This document shows positions 14,519 through 23,805 of a stretch of 64,000 nt of DNA, piece after piece (the first letter of the stretch is position 1; each line of letters starts with the position of its first letter). Source of the stretch: JAJDXW01 sp965223775 (GTDB taxonomy: Bacteria; Pseudomonadota; Gammaproteobacteria; HK1). The translations under genes and the position numbers were made by a program. Under the pieces are notes generated by a model that searched no databases, was not told the origin of the DNA, and saw only the letters and a program-made list of their open reading frames with translations. The stretch spans positions 5,084,001 through 5,148,000 of the forward strand of contig OZ245021.1 of assembly GCA_965223775.1 (NCBI GenBank), given 5' to 3'.

Positions 14519-14910
14519 TGACGGCGGTCGACACCAGCGTGCTGCTCGACGTCTTCCTCGCTGACGAGCGGCATGGCGAGCAGTCGAAGGAGTGGCTTCG
14601 CGCGGCCTATGACGCGGGCGCCATCATCGTCTGCGACATCGTGTACGCGGAGCTGACCCCCGCGTTCCGCGACCGGGCGGCGCTCGACGGGGCATTGCGG
14701 GAAATCAACGCGAAGACTTCCCCGATCGATACCGCGATCGCGCACGAAGCCGGGAGGCGCTGGATCCGCTACCGCCAGGCCGGAGGGCCGAGGAAGCGGA
14801 TCATCTCCGACTTCCTGATCGGTGCCCACGCGCTTGCCGCGGCAGAGGCTTTCCTGACTCGGGACCGAGGCTTCTACGCTACGTACTTCCCCGAATTGAA
14901 GAATCCCTGA
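14518..14910 (+). CDS. vapC: VapC-family PIN-domain ribonuclease toxin
   Basis: A 130-residue PIN-domain toxin. The four acidic metal ligands expected in this family are visible: D5 (AVDTSVLLDV), E45 (IVYAEL), D98 (ISDFLIGAHA) and D116 (LTRDRGFY). Members cleave tRNA or rRNA to stop growth when the antitoxin is degraded. The start ATG overlaps the vapB stop and has a perfect GGAGG (14511-14515) just upstream, inside the vapB coding sequence. All catalytic residues are present, so it is probably active. It ends 20 bp before the convergent ABC ATPase gene. Confidence 0.93.
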   Translation: MTAVDTSVLLDVFLADERHGEQSKEWLRAAYDAGAIIVCDIVYAELTPAFRDRAALDGALREINAKTSPIDTAIAHEAGRRWIRYRQAGGPRKRIISDFLIGAHALAAAEAFLTRDRGFYATYFPELKNP

Positions 14911-14929
14911 GCACCGCGGGCCGGGGCGG

Positions 14930-16096
14930 TCAACGCACGAGGAGGACCCCGGCGTTGGCGGCCCAGGAGATGGTCTCGCGCTCCCCGGGGTCGTAGGCGC
15001 GGTCGGAGACCGAGCGGTGCTGCTCCACATGCACGTAGTGGCCGGGGGCGACCTCGAACACGTCGGTCTCGAGCGAGCCGAGGAACTCGGTGGTCACGTA
15101 GGTGCCGCCGAGGCGGTTGGCGAGATCCGGGCGCTCGCCGGTGAACATCAGGTCCGCCCGCACCGAGAACCACGCATCGCGCCCCACGGGCACCGTCTCG
15201 CCGTCATCCGGTGCGCGGACGTAGAACACCTGCCCGAAGCTCTCGACGAACACCATCGAGCCGCTGTGGGAGCGGATGGTCCCCGGCATGAGGTTGTTGT
15301 TGCCGATGAACTCGGCCACGAACTTCGTGCGCGGGTGCTCGTAGATCTCCCGCGAGGTCCCGATCTGCTGGACCACCGCGTCGCTCATGACGATGACCTT
15401 GTCGGCCAGGGACATCGCCTCCTGCTGGGAGTGGGTGACCATGACGAAGGTGATCCCCGTCTCGCGCTGGATCTTCTTGAGCTCGACCATCATCTGCTGG
15501 CGCAGGTTGTAGTCGAGCGATCCCAGCGGTTCGTCGAGCAGGAGCACGGTGGGCTCGCCGATGAGGGCGCGGGCGAGGGCGACGCGCTGCTGCTGGCCGC
15601 CGCTCAAGTCGCTCGGCCGGCGCGAAGCGAGCTCCGCGAGGTCCACCATCTCGAGCATCTGCCAGACCCGGCGGGTCCGCTCCTCCGGGTTCATGCCCTT
15701 CATCTTGAGGCTGAACTCGACGTTCTGGAACACGGTGCGGTGGGGAAAGAGGGCAAAGCTCTGGAACATCATCGCGGTATCGCGCCGCGACGGCGGCAGG
15801 TCGGTGACGTCCTCGCCCGCGATGTAGATGCGCCCCTCGGTGGCGTCCTCCAGCCCCCCGATCATCCGCAGGGTGGTGGTCTTGCCGCAGCCGCTCGGCC
15901 CGAGCATCGACACGAACTCGCCGTGCACGAAGTCGGCCGAGAAGTCGATGACCGCCCGGGTATCCTCGCCGAAGGTCTTGGAGACGTTGCGCAGCGCCAC
16001 GTCCGGGCACCCCGGCCCGCTGACGGGGAGGAAGCCGCCGGGGGCCTCTTCCAAGACCGCCGGAGCGGCCTGGGTCACCGGATCGCCCCCCTCCAC
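14930..16096 (-). CDS. PotA/UgpC-like ABC transporter ATP-binding protein with TOBE domain
   Basis: A 388-residue ABC ATPase of the polyamine/iron/sugar type. Walker A GPSGCGKTT (about 69-77), Q-loop FQSFALFPH, signature LSGGQQQRVALARAL, Walker B LLLDEPLGSLD and the H-loop THSQQEA are all intact. The last 110 residues resemble a TOBE_2 regulatory domain. No cognate permease or binding protein is nearby, so it is an orphan ATPase or serves a transporter elsewhere. It starts 12 bp after the stop of the flotillin-like gene, so the two are probably co-transcribed, which is an unusual pairing. The first 30 residues are an extra N-terminal extension. Confidence 0.9.
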   Translation of the reverse strand: MEGGDPVTQAAPAVLEEAPGGFLPVSGPGCPDVALRNVSKTFGEDTRAVIDFSADFVHGEFVSMLGPSGCGKTTTLRMIGGLEDATEGRIYIAGEDVTDLPPSRRDTAMMFQSFALFPHRTVFQNVEFSLKMKGMNPEERTRRVWQMLEMVDLAELASRRPSDLSGGQQQRVALARALIGEPTVLLLDEPLGSLDYNLRQQMMVELKKIQRETGITFVMVTHSQQEAMSLADKVIVMSDAVVQQIGTSREIYEHPRTKFVAEFIGNNNLMPGTIRSHSGSMVFVESFGQVFYVRAPDDGETVPVGRDAWFSVRADLMFTGERPDLANRLGGTYVTTEFLGSLETDVFEVAPGHYVHVEQHRSVSDRAYDPGERETISWAANAGVLLVR

Positions 16097-16108
16097 CGAT
16101 CGGTTCTT

Positions 16109-18925
16109 CTACTGGTCGCCCATGGCGTGGGCCGTCGCCTGGACGAGCGACCACACCGTCTCGAACGGCACGTCGTCGAAGTAGCCCTGCTGGTTGAGGC
16201 TCGAGAGCACTCCCACCGCGGTCCGCGCCGCGGCATCGTCGCCCGCTTCCTCGGCCAGCTTCTCGAGCGCCTCCTTGAGCGGCAGGGAGCGGTCCTCGCC
16301 GAGCGCGGCCGCAACCAGCGCCTCGAGCCGCTCCACCCCCTGGCGGAACGCGAGCGGCTCGTTCGGGCGCCCGAAGAGCCCCCGGATGCCGTTTTGCGCG
16401 AGGCGGTCGCGCAACCCGTCCGGCATCGACTGCGTGACGCCCTCGAGGATCTCCCCGAGCCCGAAGCCCGAGGTGAAGAGCCCCCGGATGGTGTCCATGG
16501 TGCCGTCGGCGCCGCCCCCGTACATCCGGATCTGGGCTTGGGCGAGCGCCCCGCCCATCGCCCGCGCCTGGTCGATGTGGACATCGCGCTCCGCCTCGAT
16601 GTGCATCTTGGCGAGCTCGAGGAACGTGGCCGCGTCGTTGTACTTCCGGAGCGCGCCCGCCTTCGTCTCGAGGCCCCGCGCCTCCGCCTCGAACATCCGC
16701 TCGGTATTGAGCACCCGCAGGTTCTCGATCTCCATCTCCGCCCGGCCCCGCGCGCCGGCCTCGCGCTCGATGCCGACCGCCTGGATCTGCTGCGCCTCGC
16801 TCGCCGCCCGCGCCCGCGCGAGGGTCGCGCCGGCCTCCTCCCCCGCCGCCTCGCGCCTCGCCTCGGACTGGGTGATCATGTGCAGGCGAGTGATCCGGGC
16901 CTTCGCCTCCTCGCCGATCTCGTGCGACCGGGCACCGGCCTCGGCTTCGATCCGATCGATCTCCTTCTGCCGCTCGGCCGCCGCGACGAGGGGCACCGAA
17001 TCGGCCTGCGACTGGGCGCGGCGGCGCTCCGCCGTCGCCTTCAGCCGCTCGGACTCGGCCATCTCGAGCGCCTGCGTCTTCGCCGCGACCGCGATCTCAC
17101 GGTCCCGTTCCTCCTGTTCGCGCGCGAGGAAGCGCCGGATATCGGCCCGCTCCCGGTCGCCTTCCTTCTCGATCACCGCGATCTCGCGATTGCGCTCCTC
17201 GATCTCCACCGCCCGCACACGCTGGACACGCGCCCGGTCGAGCTCCTCCTCCTTCGCGACGAGGGCGATCTCACGGTCCCGCTCTTCCTGATCGCGCAGG
17301 CGCCGGCGCTGGACGTCGGCCCGGTCGAGCTCCTCGCCCTTGGCCGCGAGCGCGATCTCACGGTCCCGCTCCTCGCGCTCGCGGGCGAGGGTGCGCCGGA
17401 TCTCGGCCGCCTCGCGCCGCTCGGTGTCCTCGAGGATGGCGATCGATTTCGCGATCTGGGCCTGCTCCACCGCCTGCGCGGTGCGGATCTCCTCGCGCTC
17501 GACTTCGAGCCGCTGATCGAGGATGAACCGCTGCTTGGCGGAGAGGATCCGGGTCTGCTCGTCGGAGACCTCCTGGTCCTGCCGGGCGGCGGCGAACGCT
17601 TCCTGCTTGTCGAGGTCGAGCATCGCGAGCCGGGTCTCGAGGGACCGGGCGCGCATCGCGAGGCTCGCCTCCTCCTGCGACTTGTGCCGGAGGGAGCGTG
17701 CCGCCTCCTCCGCCTCCGTCACCGCGGTAATCCGCTCGATGTCGGCGCGCTGGCGCTGGCGCTCCTTGGTGGCGAGCTCGATGTCCCGGTCCTTCTCGGC
17801 GCTCTCCCGGGAAAGCCCTCGCGCGATGTCCGCGATCTCCTCCTCCCGCGCCTTCTCGATGAGCTCGATCTGGCGGTCCTTCTGGGCCTTCTCCAGGGAA
17901 AGGCTGCGCCGGACGTCGGCAAGCTCCTGCTCGCTCGCCTTCTCGATGAGGGCGATGTCGCGGTCGCGCCGGTTGCGCTCGATGGCGAGGTCCTTCTCGA
18001 TGTCGGCCGACTCGCGGCGGCGGCCTTCCTCGATGACCGCGATGTCGCGCTCGGTCCGCATCCGCTCGAGGTCCTTCTCGTTGTCGATCTCCTTCGTCTC
18101 GACCGCCATGCGCTGGTCGAGCACGTAGACCTGCTTCTGGCCCACCTGGAGGGCCTGCTCGTTCGCGATCTCCCGGTCCTGCTGGGCGCGGGCGAACGCC
18201 TCCTGGCGCTCGATCTCGAAGAGCTCGAGCTGCGCGTCGAGGTCCCGCTGGCGGATCGCGACCGTGGTCCGCTTCTCGGTGTTGTGCACGGTCCGGCGCG
18301 CGTTCGAGGTGATCTCGGTGATGATCTTGAGCCCCTCGGCGTCGAACACGTTGTCGGTCTTGAAGAACTCGCGCCCCGACTGCTCGAGGGCGACGATCGT
18401 GACTTCCTCCAGGACGAGGCCGTTCGCGCTGAAGCTCTCGGTCACGTCGGCCCGGATCTCGCGCGCGAACGAGTCGCGGTTCTCGTGCAGCTCGTCCAGG
18501 GTCTTGGTCGCGGCGTAGCTCCGGAGCGCGCTCACCACCTTCGCCTCGAGGAGGTTGCGGACCCGGTCCGCGTCGAAGGTCCGCTCGCCGAGGCTTCGGG
18601 CGGCGGTGAGGAGGTCCTCGGTCGTGTGTCCCACGTGGGCGTAGAGCTCCGCGACCACGTCCACCCGGATCTTGTCCGAGGTGAGGACCGCCTGCTCGCG
18701 CGCCCGGCTCACCACCAGCTTGATCGTTTCGAGCGAGACCCAGGTGACCTCGTGAAACACCGGGAGCACGACGGCGCCCTTGCCCAGGGACACCTTGGTG
18801 CCGAGGAATCCGGTGCGGATGAACCCCACGTTGGCCGGCGCCCGCTTGTAGACCCAGATCGAGATCACGTAGAGGATCGCGATGATGACGATCGCCAGCA
18901 CGATGAGGGTGATGATGGTTTCCAT
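16109..18925 (-). CDS. Giant flotillin-like SPFH/PHB-domain coiled-coil protein
   Basis: A 938-residue membrane-anchored protein. One N-terminal transmembrane helix (about 3-26) is followed by an SPFH/band-7 domain (about 27-200, with RTGFLGTKVSLGKGAVVLPVFHEV). A very long charged coiled coil (about 210-720) and an alanine-rich flotillin-type C-terminal region (about 740-938) complete it. Flotillins usually have about 450-700 residues and organise membrane microdomains. The extra length comes from a tandem duplication of about 200 residues, each half containing consecutive 29-residue units (292-407 and 492-636). ATG 18925 begins right at the transmembrane segment. It sits between hyuB and an ABC ATPase gene on the same strand. 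Cargo or partners are unknown. Confidence 0.85.
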   Translation of the reverse strand: METIITLIVLAIVIIAILYVISIWVYKRAPANVGFIRTGFLGTKVSLGKGAVVLPVFHEVTWVSLETIKLVVSRAREQAVLTSDKIRVDVVAELYAHVGHTTEDLLTAARSLGERTFDADRVRNLLEAKVVSALRSYAATKTLDELHENRDSFAREIRADVTESFSANGLVLEEVTIVALEQSGREFFKTDNVFDAEGLKIITEITSNARRTVHNTEKRTTVAIRQRDLDAQLELFEIERQEAFARAQQDREIANEQALQVGQKQVYVLDQRMAVETKEIDNEKDLERMRTERDIAVIEEGRRRESADIEKDLAIERNRRDRDIALIEKASEQELADVRRSLSLEKAQKDRQIELIEKAREEEIADIARGLSRESAEKDRDIELATKERQRQRADIERITAVTEAEEAARSLRHKSQEEASLAMRARSLETRLAMLDLDKQEAFAAARQDQEVSDEQTRILSAKQRFILDQRLEVEREEIRTAQAVEQAQIAKSIAILEDTERREAAEIRRTLAREREERDREIALAAKGEELDRADVQRRRLRDQEERDREIALVAKEEELDRARVQRVRAVEIEERNREIAVIEKEGDRERADIRRFLAREQEERDREIAVAAKTQALEMAESERLKATAERRRAQSQADSVPLVAAAERQKEIDRIEAEAGARSHEIGEEAKARITRLHMITQSEARREAAGEEAGATLARARAASEAQQIQAVGIEREAGARGRAEMEIENLRVLNTERMFEAEARGLETKAGALRKYNDAATFLELAKMHIEAERDVHIDQARAMGGALAQAQIRMYGGGADGTMDTIRGLFTSGFGLGEILEGVTQSMPDGLRDRLAQNGIRGLFGRPNEPLAFRQGVERLEALVAAALGEDRSLPLKEALEKLAEEAGDDAAARTAVGVLSSLNQQGYFDDVPFETVWSLVQATAHAMGDQ
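17048..18247 (-). repeat. Tandem 200-residue super-repeat with inner 29-residue repeats in the flotillin-like gene
   Basis: Residues about 227-426 and 427-626 align with a constant 200-residue offset: RQEAFARAQQDREI at 240 against KQEAFAAARQDQEV at 440, and VLDQRMAVETKEI at 268 against ILDQRLEVEREEI at 468. Within them, uninterrupted 29-residue units occur, four at 292-407 and five at 492-636, each opening with (D/E/N)R(D/E/Q)IA-like residues. Units differ by substitution, not length. Confidence 0.85.
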
Positions 18926-19012
18926 GGATTGATCCGTGTTCGTGACCTGGCTCTTGTTCGTCGCGGGCGCGCTATCGCGTGCGGGCCGATGCGATGCCCG
19001 GGAGGACCCGCA

Positions 19013-21118
19013 TCAGACCCACGTCTCCGGCCGTACGCCGAAGTCGAAGGTGGGAAGCGTACCGCGTTCGCGGCGCATGCGGGCGCGCAAATCGTCCGTC
19101 GCGGCGCGGTCGACCTCGCTCCCGTCCCCGTTCAGCGCCACCCCGTAGCCCTCCCGGGCCGTCTCCGCGGTGAGGAGCCCCCGCACCACGTCGCGGCGCA
19201 CGACGGTCGGGTCGCGCTCGAGGGCATCGCCCCAGCCGCCTCCGCCCGCGGTCCGGAACAGGATCCGGTCGCCCGGCGCCACCCGCACGTTGTCCACTTT
19301 CGAGGGCAGCCTCTCGCGGCTCCCGTCGTCGCGCACGAGCCACTTCTCCGAGCAGGCGCCGGGCTTTCCGCCGAGGATACCCCACGGCCGACTGAGGTGA
19401 CGGTCGTCGTGGATCGAGACCTCCCCTTCCTCGAGCAGCCGGTAGACCTTCTCCACTCCGTTTCCGCCGCGGTGCAGGCCGGGTCCTCCGGTGTCGGGGA
19501 TGGAGCGGTAGACCTCGATCCGCATCGGGTAGTAGCTCTCGAGGTACTCCGCGGGGATGTTCTCGAACAGCGGCCACCACGAGTGCCCGTCCATGCCGTC
19601 TCCGACCGGCCGGCCGGGGATCCCGCCGTAGAGGATCTCCATGAGCTGGAACGACCGCCCCTCCGCGTCCGTTCCCGAGTAAAGGAAGTGGGGGCTCGAT
19701 CCGTACCCCGCCGCGGTGGCCATCTCGGGCGCGTTCCGGCTGAGCGCGCCCCCCAGCACGTCGAACTGCCGGGCGAGGGCGTGGGTGCGCGAGCCGAGGG
19801 CGGCGGGGAAGTCCGGGTGCAGCAGCGACCCCTTCGGCAAGGTGACGTGGATGATGTCGTAGAAGCCGTCGTTGAACAGGATCTGGGGGTCGAACACCAT
19901 GATCATGTAGACCCCGATGAACATCTTGAACATCCCCTCGTGGAGATAGAAGTTCACCGGGCCGGGGGCCTGCGGCGAGGTCCCCGTCCAGTCGAAGTAG
20001 GCATCCTCGCCCTCGCGCCACACGGTCAGCTTGAGCTTGAACGGGCCGTTGCCGCACCCATCGTCGTCGATGAAATCCTCGAACGTCTGCGGCTCTTGCG
20101 GCAGGTTCTGGACGATGAGCTGGCGCATCGCCCGCTCGGTCCGTTCCAGCAGGGCGGTGCACGCGCGCCGGTAGACGTCGGGGCCGAACCGCTCGCAGAT
20201 CTCGATGACGCGGCGCTCCCCGGCCCGGCAGCCCGCGATGATCGCCATGAGATCGCTCAGGTTCATCTCCGGGGTGCGGGTGTTGTTCATGATGATGTCG
20301 AGGGCGCCCCGGTTGAGCTCGCCGCCCTCGTAGATCTTCACCGGCGGGATGCGCAGCCCCTCTCCGAAGATGGAGGTCGCGGCGGTCGGCATGCTGCACG
20401 GCACCGGGCCGCCGACGTCCATCATGTGGCCGAACATCGAGCTGAAGCCGATGATCTCCCCCTGGTGAAAGATGGGCATGAGCACCATCCAGTCGTTGAT
20501 GTGGCTGATCGCGCCGCCGCACTTGTAGGGATCGCTCTGCAGGACGATGTCCCCGGGGGCGAACTCGAACGCCTGCTCGGCGAGCATCTCCGGGATGTAG
20601 GAACCGAACTGCCCGACGATCATGCGGCCCGCGGCGTCCGTGATCATGGGGAACTCGTCGTGCTGCTCGCGAATGACCGGCGACATCGCGGACCGGAACA
20701 GCACCGCGTCCATCTCGTGGCGGGCGTTGCGCAGCGCGTTCTCGATGAGGTCGAGGGTGATCGGGTCGAGGGCGGGGCCGGGAGCGCGCCGGGGCCGGGC
20801 GGCCCGGGTAGCGGCCGGGGCGGCGCCCGCCGCCGCGGAGCCGAGGCGGTCGGGGACCGTCGCGGGCACGGGACGCGTCCGGGCCGCCGCCCCGTTGCCG
20901 TTCGGTGCACCGCGGGAAGTGGACGATGCGGCGCCGTTCCCGCCGGCGGCCCGCCGAGGTTCCGCCGCCGGCGTCCCGCCTGCGTTCGCCGCCGCTCCGT
21001 TGCCGTTCGCCGGAGCGCGGGTCCCGGCATCGTGAATAAGCCGGTCGAATTGCTCGCGGCTCGATCGAAGCATCTCGTCGAGCGAGATGGCCCGTCCCGA
21101 ATTGTGTGGCGTTTCCAT
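19013..21118 (-). CDS. hyuB: Hydantoinase B / acetone-carboxylase-alpha-like subunit
   Basis: A 701-residue HyuB-family protein; the family includes N-methylhydantoinase B, 5-oxoprolinase C-terminal half and acetone/acetophenone carboxylase subunits. The conserved domain begins near residue 118 (LDPITLDLIENALRNARHEM) and includes SDPYKCGGAISHINDW, NNTRTPEMNLSDL and DTGGPGLHRGGNG. In front of it is an unusual segment of about 85 residues rich in Ala, Gly, Asn and Arg, with repeated NGNGAA strings. ATG 21118 (METPHNSG) is preceded by GGGAGAG. It is separated from its HyuA partner by a small coiled-coil gene, which is atypical; the substrate (hydantoin, oxoproline or a ketone) cannot be told from sequence. 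Confidence 0.88.
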   Translation of the reverse strand: METPHNSGRAISLDEMLRSSREQFDRLIHDAGTRAPANGNGAAANAGGTPAAEPRRAAGGNGAASSTSRGAPNGNGAAARTRPVPATVPDRLGSAAAGAAPAATRAARPRRAPGPALDPITLDLIENALRNARHEMDAVLFRSAMSPVIREQHDEFPMITDAAGRMIVGQFGSYIPEMLAEQAFEFAPGDIVLQSDPYKCGGAISHINDWMVLMPIFHQGEIIGFSSMFGHMMDVGGPVPCSMPTAATSIFGEGLRIPPVKIYEGGELNRGALDIIMNNTRTPEMNLSDLMAIIAGCRAGERRVIEICERFGPDVYRRACTALLERTERAMRQLIVQNLPQEPQTFEDFIDDDGCGNGPFKLKLTVWREGEDAYFDWTGTSPQAPGPVNFYLHEGMFKMFIGVYMIMVFDPQILFNDGFYDIIHVTLPKGSLLHPDFPAALGSRTHALARQFDVLGGALSRNAPEMATAAGYGSSPHFLYSGTDAEGRSFQLMEILYGGIPGRPVGDGMDGHSWWPLFENIPAEYLESYYPMRIEVYRSIPDTGGPGLHRGGNGVEKVYRLLEEGEVSIHDDRHLSRPWGILGGKPGACSEKWLVRDDGSRERLPSKVDNVRVAPGDRILFRTAGGGGWGDALERDPTVVRRDVVRGLLTAETAREGYGVALNGDGSEVDRAATDDLRARMRRERGTLPTFDFGVRPETWV

Positions 21119-21219
21119 ATCCGCTCTCCCGGTATCGAGGCTCCGCGGGTCCCCCACGGAGCGGTTTCTCCGCCCGGTCGAGCCGCCCGTCGAGCGGCTT
21201 CCCGGGTGTGCGCCGGCGC

Positions 21220-21660
21220 TCAGGGGATGAGCTTCAGCAGCACGGTTGTGACCGTCACGTTCGTCACCACGATCCCGATCGCGGTCTTCAGCATGTCGGC
21301 TCGCAGCGCTGCGATCCTGGCCCCGAGGCGCCCTTCCACCGCGACGATCTCGGTGCCGAGACACCCCTCCACCGCGGCGAGCTCGGCGCTGAAGTCTCCC
21401 CTCGTCGAGGCAAGCTCAGCGCTGAAACGCCCCTTCGTCGCAGCGAGCTCGGCGCTGAAATGCCCCTTCGTTTCAGCGATTTCTGCACTGAGGCGACCCT
21501 CCGCGGCGGCGATCTCGGCACTGACGTGCCCCTTCGTCGCCACGCCTTCGGTCATGGCCCGGTGCACCGTCCTGACGACGGCCCTGGCATGGGCTTCATC
21601 GACGCCCGCCGCCCGCAGGTCTTCCACACCTTCCAGGGTGTCGAATCCAACGGCGCTCAT
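21220..21660 (-). CDS. Small membrane protein with seven 11-residue coiled-coil repeats (DUF1640/CCDC90-like)
   Basis: 146 residues from ATG 21660, with AAGGAGG 7-13 bp upstream. After a globular start (about 1-40, containing LRAAGVDEAHARAVV), seven consecutive 11-residue units run from about 42 to 118, each of the form xxGxxSAEIAx (for example TKGHFSAELAA). A C-terminal transmembrane helix follows (about 124-143). This layout matches the CCDC90/DUF1640 family, related to the mitochondrial uniporter regulator MCUR1; bacterial members have no settled function. An 11-residue period indicates a hendecad coiled coil. It lies between hyuA and hyuB on the same strand. Confidence 0.8.
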   Translation of the reverse strand: MSAVGFDTLEGVEDLRAAGVDEAHARAVVRTVHRAMTEGVATKGHVSAEIAAAEGRLSAEIAETKGHFSAELAATKGRFSAELASTRGDFSAELAAVEGCLGTEIVAVEGRLGARIAALRADMLKTAIGIVVTNVTVTTVLLKLIP

Positions 21661-21723
21661 TCCCGTCCCTCCTTGGCCACGAAGTCCAATTGCCCGGATG
21701 GTACCCAACCGAAACCGGCAACA

Positions 21724-23790
21724 TCAAACCGGCCGGCCCCCGCCGCCCGCTGGGCGGATCAGGATGTTGAGGTGGGGGTCCACCTCCCCCTCGTGACCGG
21801 GGTGGACCACGGTTGTCGAGTCGCGCTGGGTGATCACCGCCGGGCCGGGAATCCGGTTCCCCGGCCGCAGCCGGTCCCGGTCGTAGATGTTCGTCGTCAT
21901 GAACTGCCCGTCGAAGAACACGGGGTGCCGGCCGGTCACCGCGCCCGCCGCGTCCGGCCCCTCGACATCGAAGCGCGGGAACTCCACCTTGACCACCCGC
22001 CCGACCGCCACCGCCCGCGCGTTCACCAGCTCCACCGGCTGGTCGAGGCGAAAGCCGTACTGGCGCTCGTGGAGATCGCCGAAACGCTCCACGGCCTCCG
22101 CGAGCCGCCCCGCGCGGAGCGCCTCGGGGTCCACCGCGATAGCGAACTCGTAACCCTGGCGGAAGTAGCGCACGTCGAGCTCGAAGGCGACCGACTGCCG
22201 GTCGGCCGGCACGCCCTCGTTGGATAGCCACACCCTCGCCTCCTCCCCGAGCCCCGCGAGCGAGTCCGCGATCTCCTCGGACCGGACCTCGTCCAGGGTG
22301 CGGATCAGGGTATGGGCGAACTCGTTCTTGATGTCCGAACAGAGGAACCCGAGGGCGGAGAGCACCCCCGGGGTGGGCGGGACGATCACGGGATGGCACC
22401 CCGCGAGGATCGCCATCGCGTTTCCGTGCAGCGGGCCCGCTCCGCCGAACGCGACGAGGGCGAAGTCGCGCGGATCGAGGCCCTTCTGGACAGTGATGAG
22501 CCGAAGCGCCCCGAACATGTTCTCGTTGACGATGTCGAGGATCCCCTGCGCAGCCTGGTGGAGATCGAGCCCGAGGGCCCGGGCCGTCTTCCCGACCGCC
22601 TCCTCGGCCGCGGCCACGTCGAGCTGCATCTCGCCCCCGAGGAGCGCCGGCGGGAGCCGGCCGAGCACCACGTTGGCGTCGGTGACCGTCGGCCGGTCGC
22701 CGCCACGGCCGTAGCAGGCGGGGCCGGGCCGCGCCCCCGCGCTCTCCGGCCCTACCCGGAGCGCCCCGGTCATCGGCACGTGGGCGACGGAGCCTCCGCC
22801 GGCGCCCACGCTGTGCACCTCCACCGACGGCACCTTGATCGGATAGTACCCGAGCGAGGTCTGGCGCGAGATGTCGGGCTTCCCGTCCTGGATGAGGGAC
22901 ACGTCGGTGGAGGTGCCCCCCATGTCGAAGCCGAGGGCGTCCGGATGGCCGGCGAGCGAGGCGAGAAACGCCGCCCCCGACACCCCGCCGGCCGGTCCCG
23001 ACAGCATCGTGTGCACCGGCGATTCGGCCGCGTGGGCGACGCTCATCAGACCCCCGTCGGAACGCACGATGTGGACGTGGGGATCGAAGGCGACTTCCCG
23101 GAGCTTCGCCTCGAAGTGGCCGAGGTAGCGGCGCATGCTCGGCCCCACGTAGGCGTTCATGACCGCGACGAGGGTCCGCTCGTACTCGCGGAACTCGGCG
23201 AGGATGTCGGAGGCGATGGTGACCGGGAGATCGGCGGCCCGCTCGTGCACGAGCTCCGCGAGCCGCCGCTCATGGGCGGGGTTCGCGTAGGCGTGGAGGA
23301 GAGAGATGGTGATCGACTCCACCCCCGCGCCGACAAGCTCGTCAATCGCGGCGCGGGCGCGGGCCTCGTCGAGCGCGGTCACCACCTCGCCCCGCGCGCT
23401 CATCCGCTCCGGCACCCCCCGGGTGTGCTCGAGGTCGGCGAGCGGATCGGGCTTTTGCATGATCATCCAGCCCGCGAGCGGCCCCGGGGTCTGGGAGCGG
23501 GCGAGATGCAGGATCTGCTCGAAGTCCGCGGTGACGAGGAGGCCGACCTTCGCGCCCTTCTCCTCGAGCACGATGTTGGTGGATACGGTCGTGCCGTGGA
23601 GCAGGCTCGACACGTTCCCGGCCGATTCGCCGGTCCGTTCCAGGATGCCGCGCACCCCGGTCAGGATGCCGATCGACTGGTCCTCGGGAGTGGACGGGGT
23701 CTTGAACAGCGAGAGCCGCCCGGACTCGTCGTCGCAGAGCAGCAGATCGGTGAACGTACCCCCGACGTCGATTCCGAGACGGCTCGCCAT
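21724..23790 (-). CDS. hyuA: Hydantoinase A / acetone-carboxylase-beta-like ATPase subunit
   Basis: A 688-residue HyuA-family protein of the ASKHA ATPase fold. The phosphate-binding GIDVGGTFTDLLL lies at residues 6-18 and a second GFDMGGTSTDVSLI near 290. Other family signatures are HGTTVSTNIVLEEKGAKVGL and AFGGAGPLHGNAMA. These enzymes couple ATP hydrolysis to ring opening or ketone carboxylation together with HyuB. ATG 23790 begins at the domain but no Shine-Dalgarno is visible. Only 15 bp separate it from palindromic repeat copy B, so its 5' untranslated region is largely the repeat. The partner hyuB follows after one small intervening gene. Confidence 0.9.
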   Translation of the reverse strand: MASRLGIDVGGTFTDLLLCDDESGRLSLFKTPSTPEDQSIGILTGVRGILERTGESAGNVSSLLHGTTVSTNIVLEEKGAKVGLLVTADFEQILHLARSQTPGPLAGWMIMQKPDPLADLEHTRGVPERMSARGEVVTALDEARARAAIDELVGAGVESITISLLHAYANPAHERRLAELVHERAADLPVTIASDILAEFREYERTLVAVMNAYVGPSMRRYLGHFEAKLREVAFDPHVHIVRSDGGLMSVAHAAESPVHTMLSGPAGGVSGAAFLASLAGHPDALGFDMGGTSTDVSLIQDGKPDISRQTSLGYYPIKVPSVEVHSVGAGGGSVAHVPMTGALRVGPESAGARPGPACYGRGGDRPTVTDANVVLGRLPPALLGGEMQLDVAAAEEAVGKTARALGLDLHQAAQGILDIVNENMFGALRLITVQKGLDPRDFALVAFGGAGPLHGNAMAILAGCHPVIVPPTPGVLSALGFLCSDIKNEFAHTLIRTLDEVRSEEIADSLAGLGEEARVWLSNEGVPADRQSVAFELDVRYFRQGYEFAIAVDPEALRAGRLAEAVERFGDLHERQYGFRLDQPVELVNARAVAVGRVVKVEFPRFDVEGPDAAGAVTGRHPVFFDGQFMTTNIYDRDRLRPGNRIPGPAVITQRDSTTVVHPGHEGEVDPHLNILIRPAGGGGRPV

Positions 23791-23805
23791 GCGATGGGCG
23801 CGGCG

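Noticed and set aside
15017..21796. Uninterrupted plus-strand frame of over 2200 codons
   Set aside because: It is antisense to the ATPase, flotillin and hyuB genes, is rich in Arg, Leu, Asp and His with no domain, and is the expected shadow of GC-rich coiled-coil genes.
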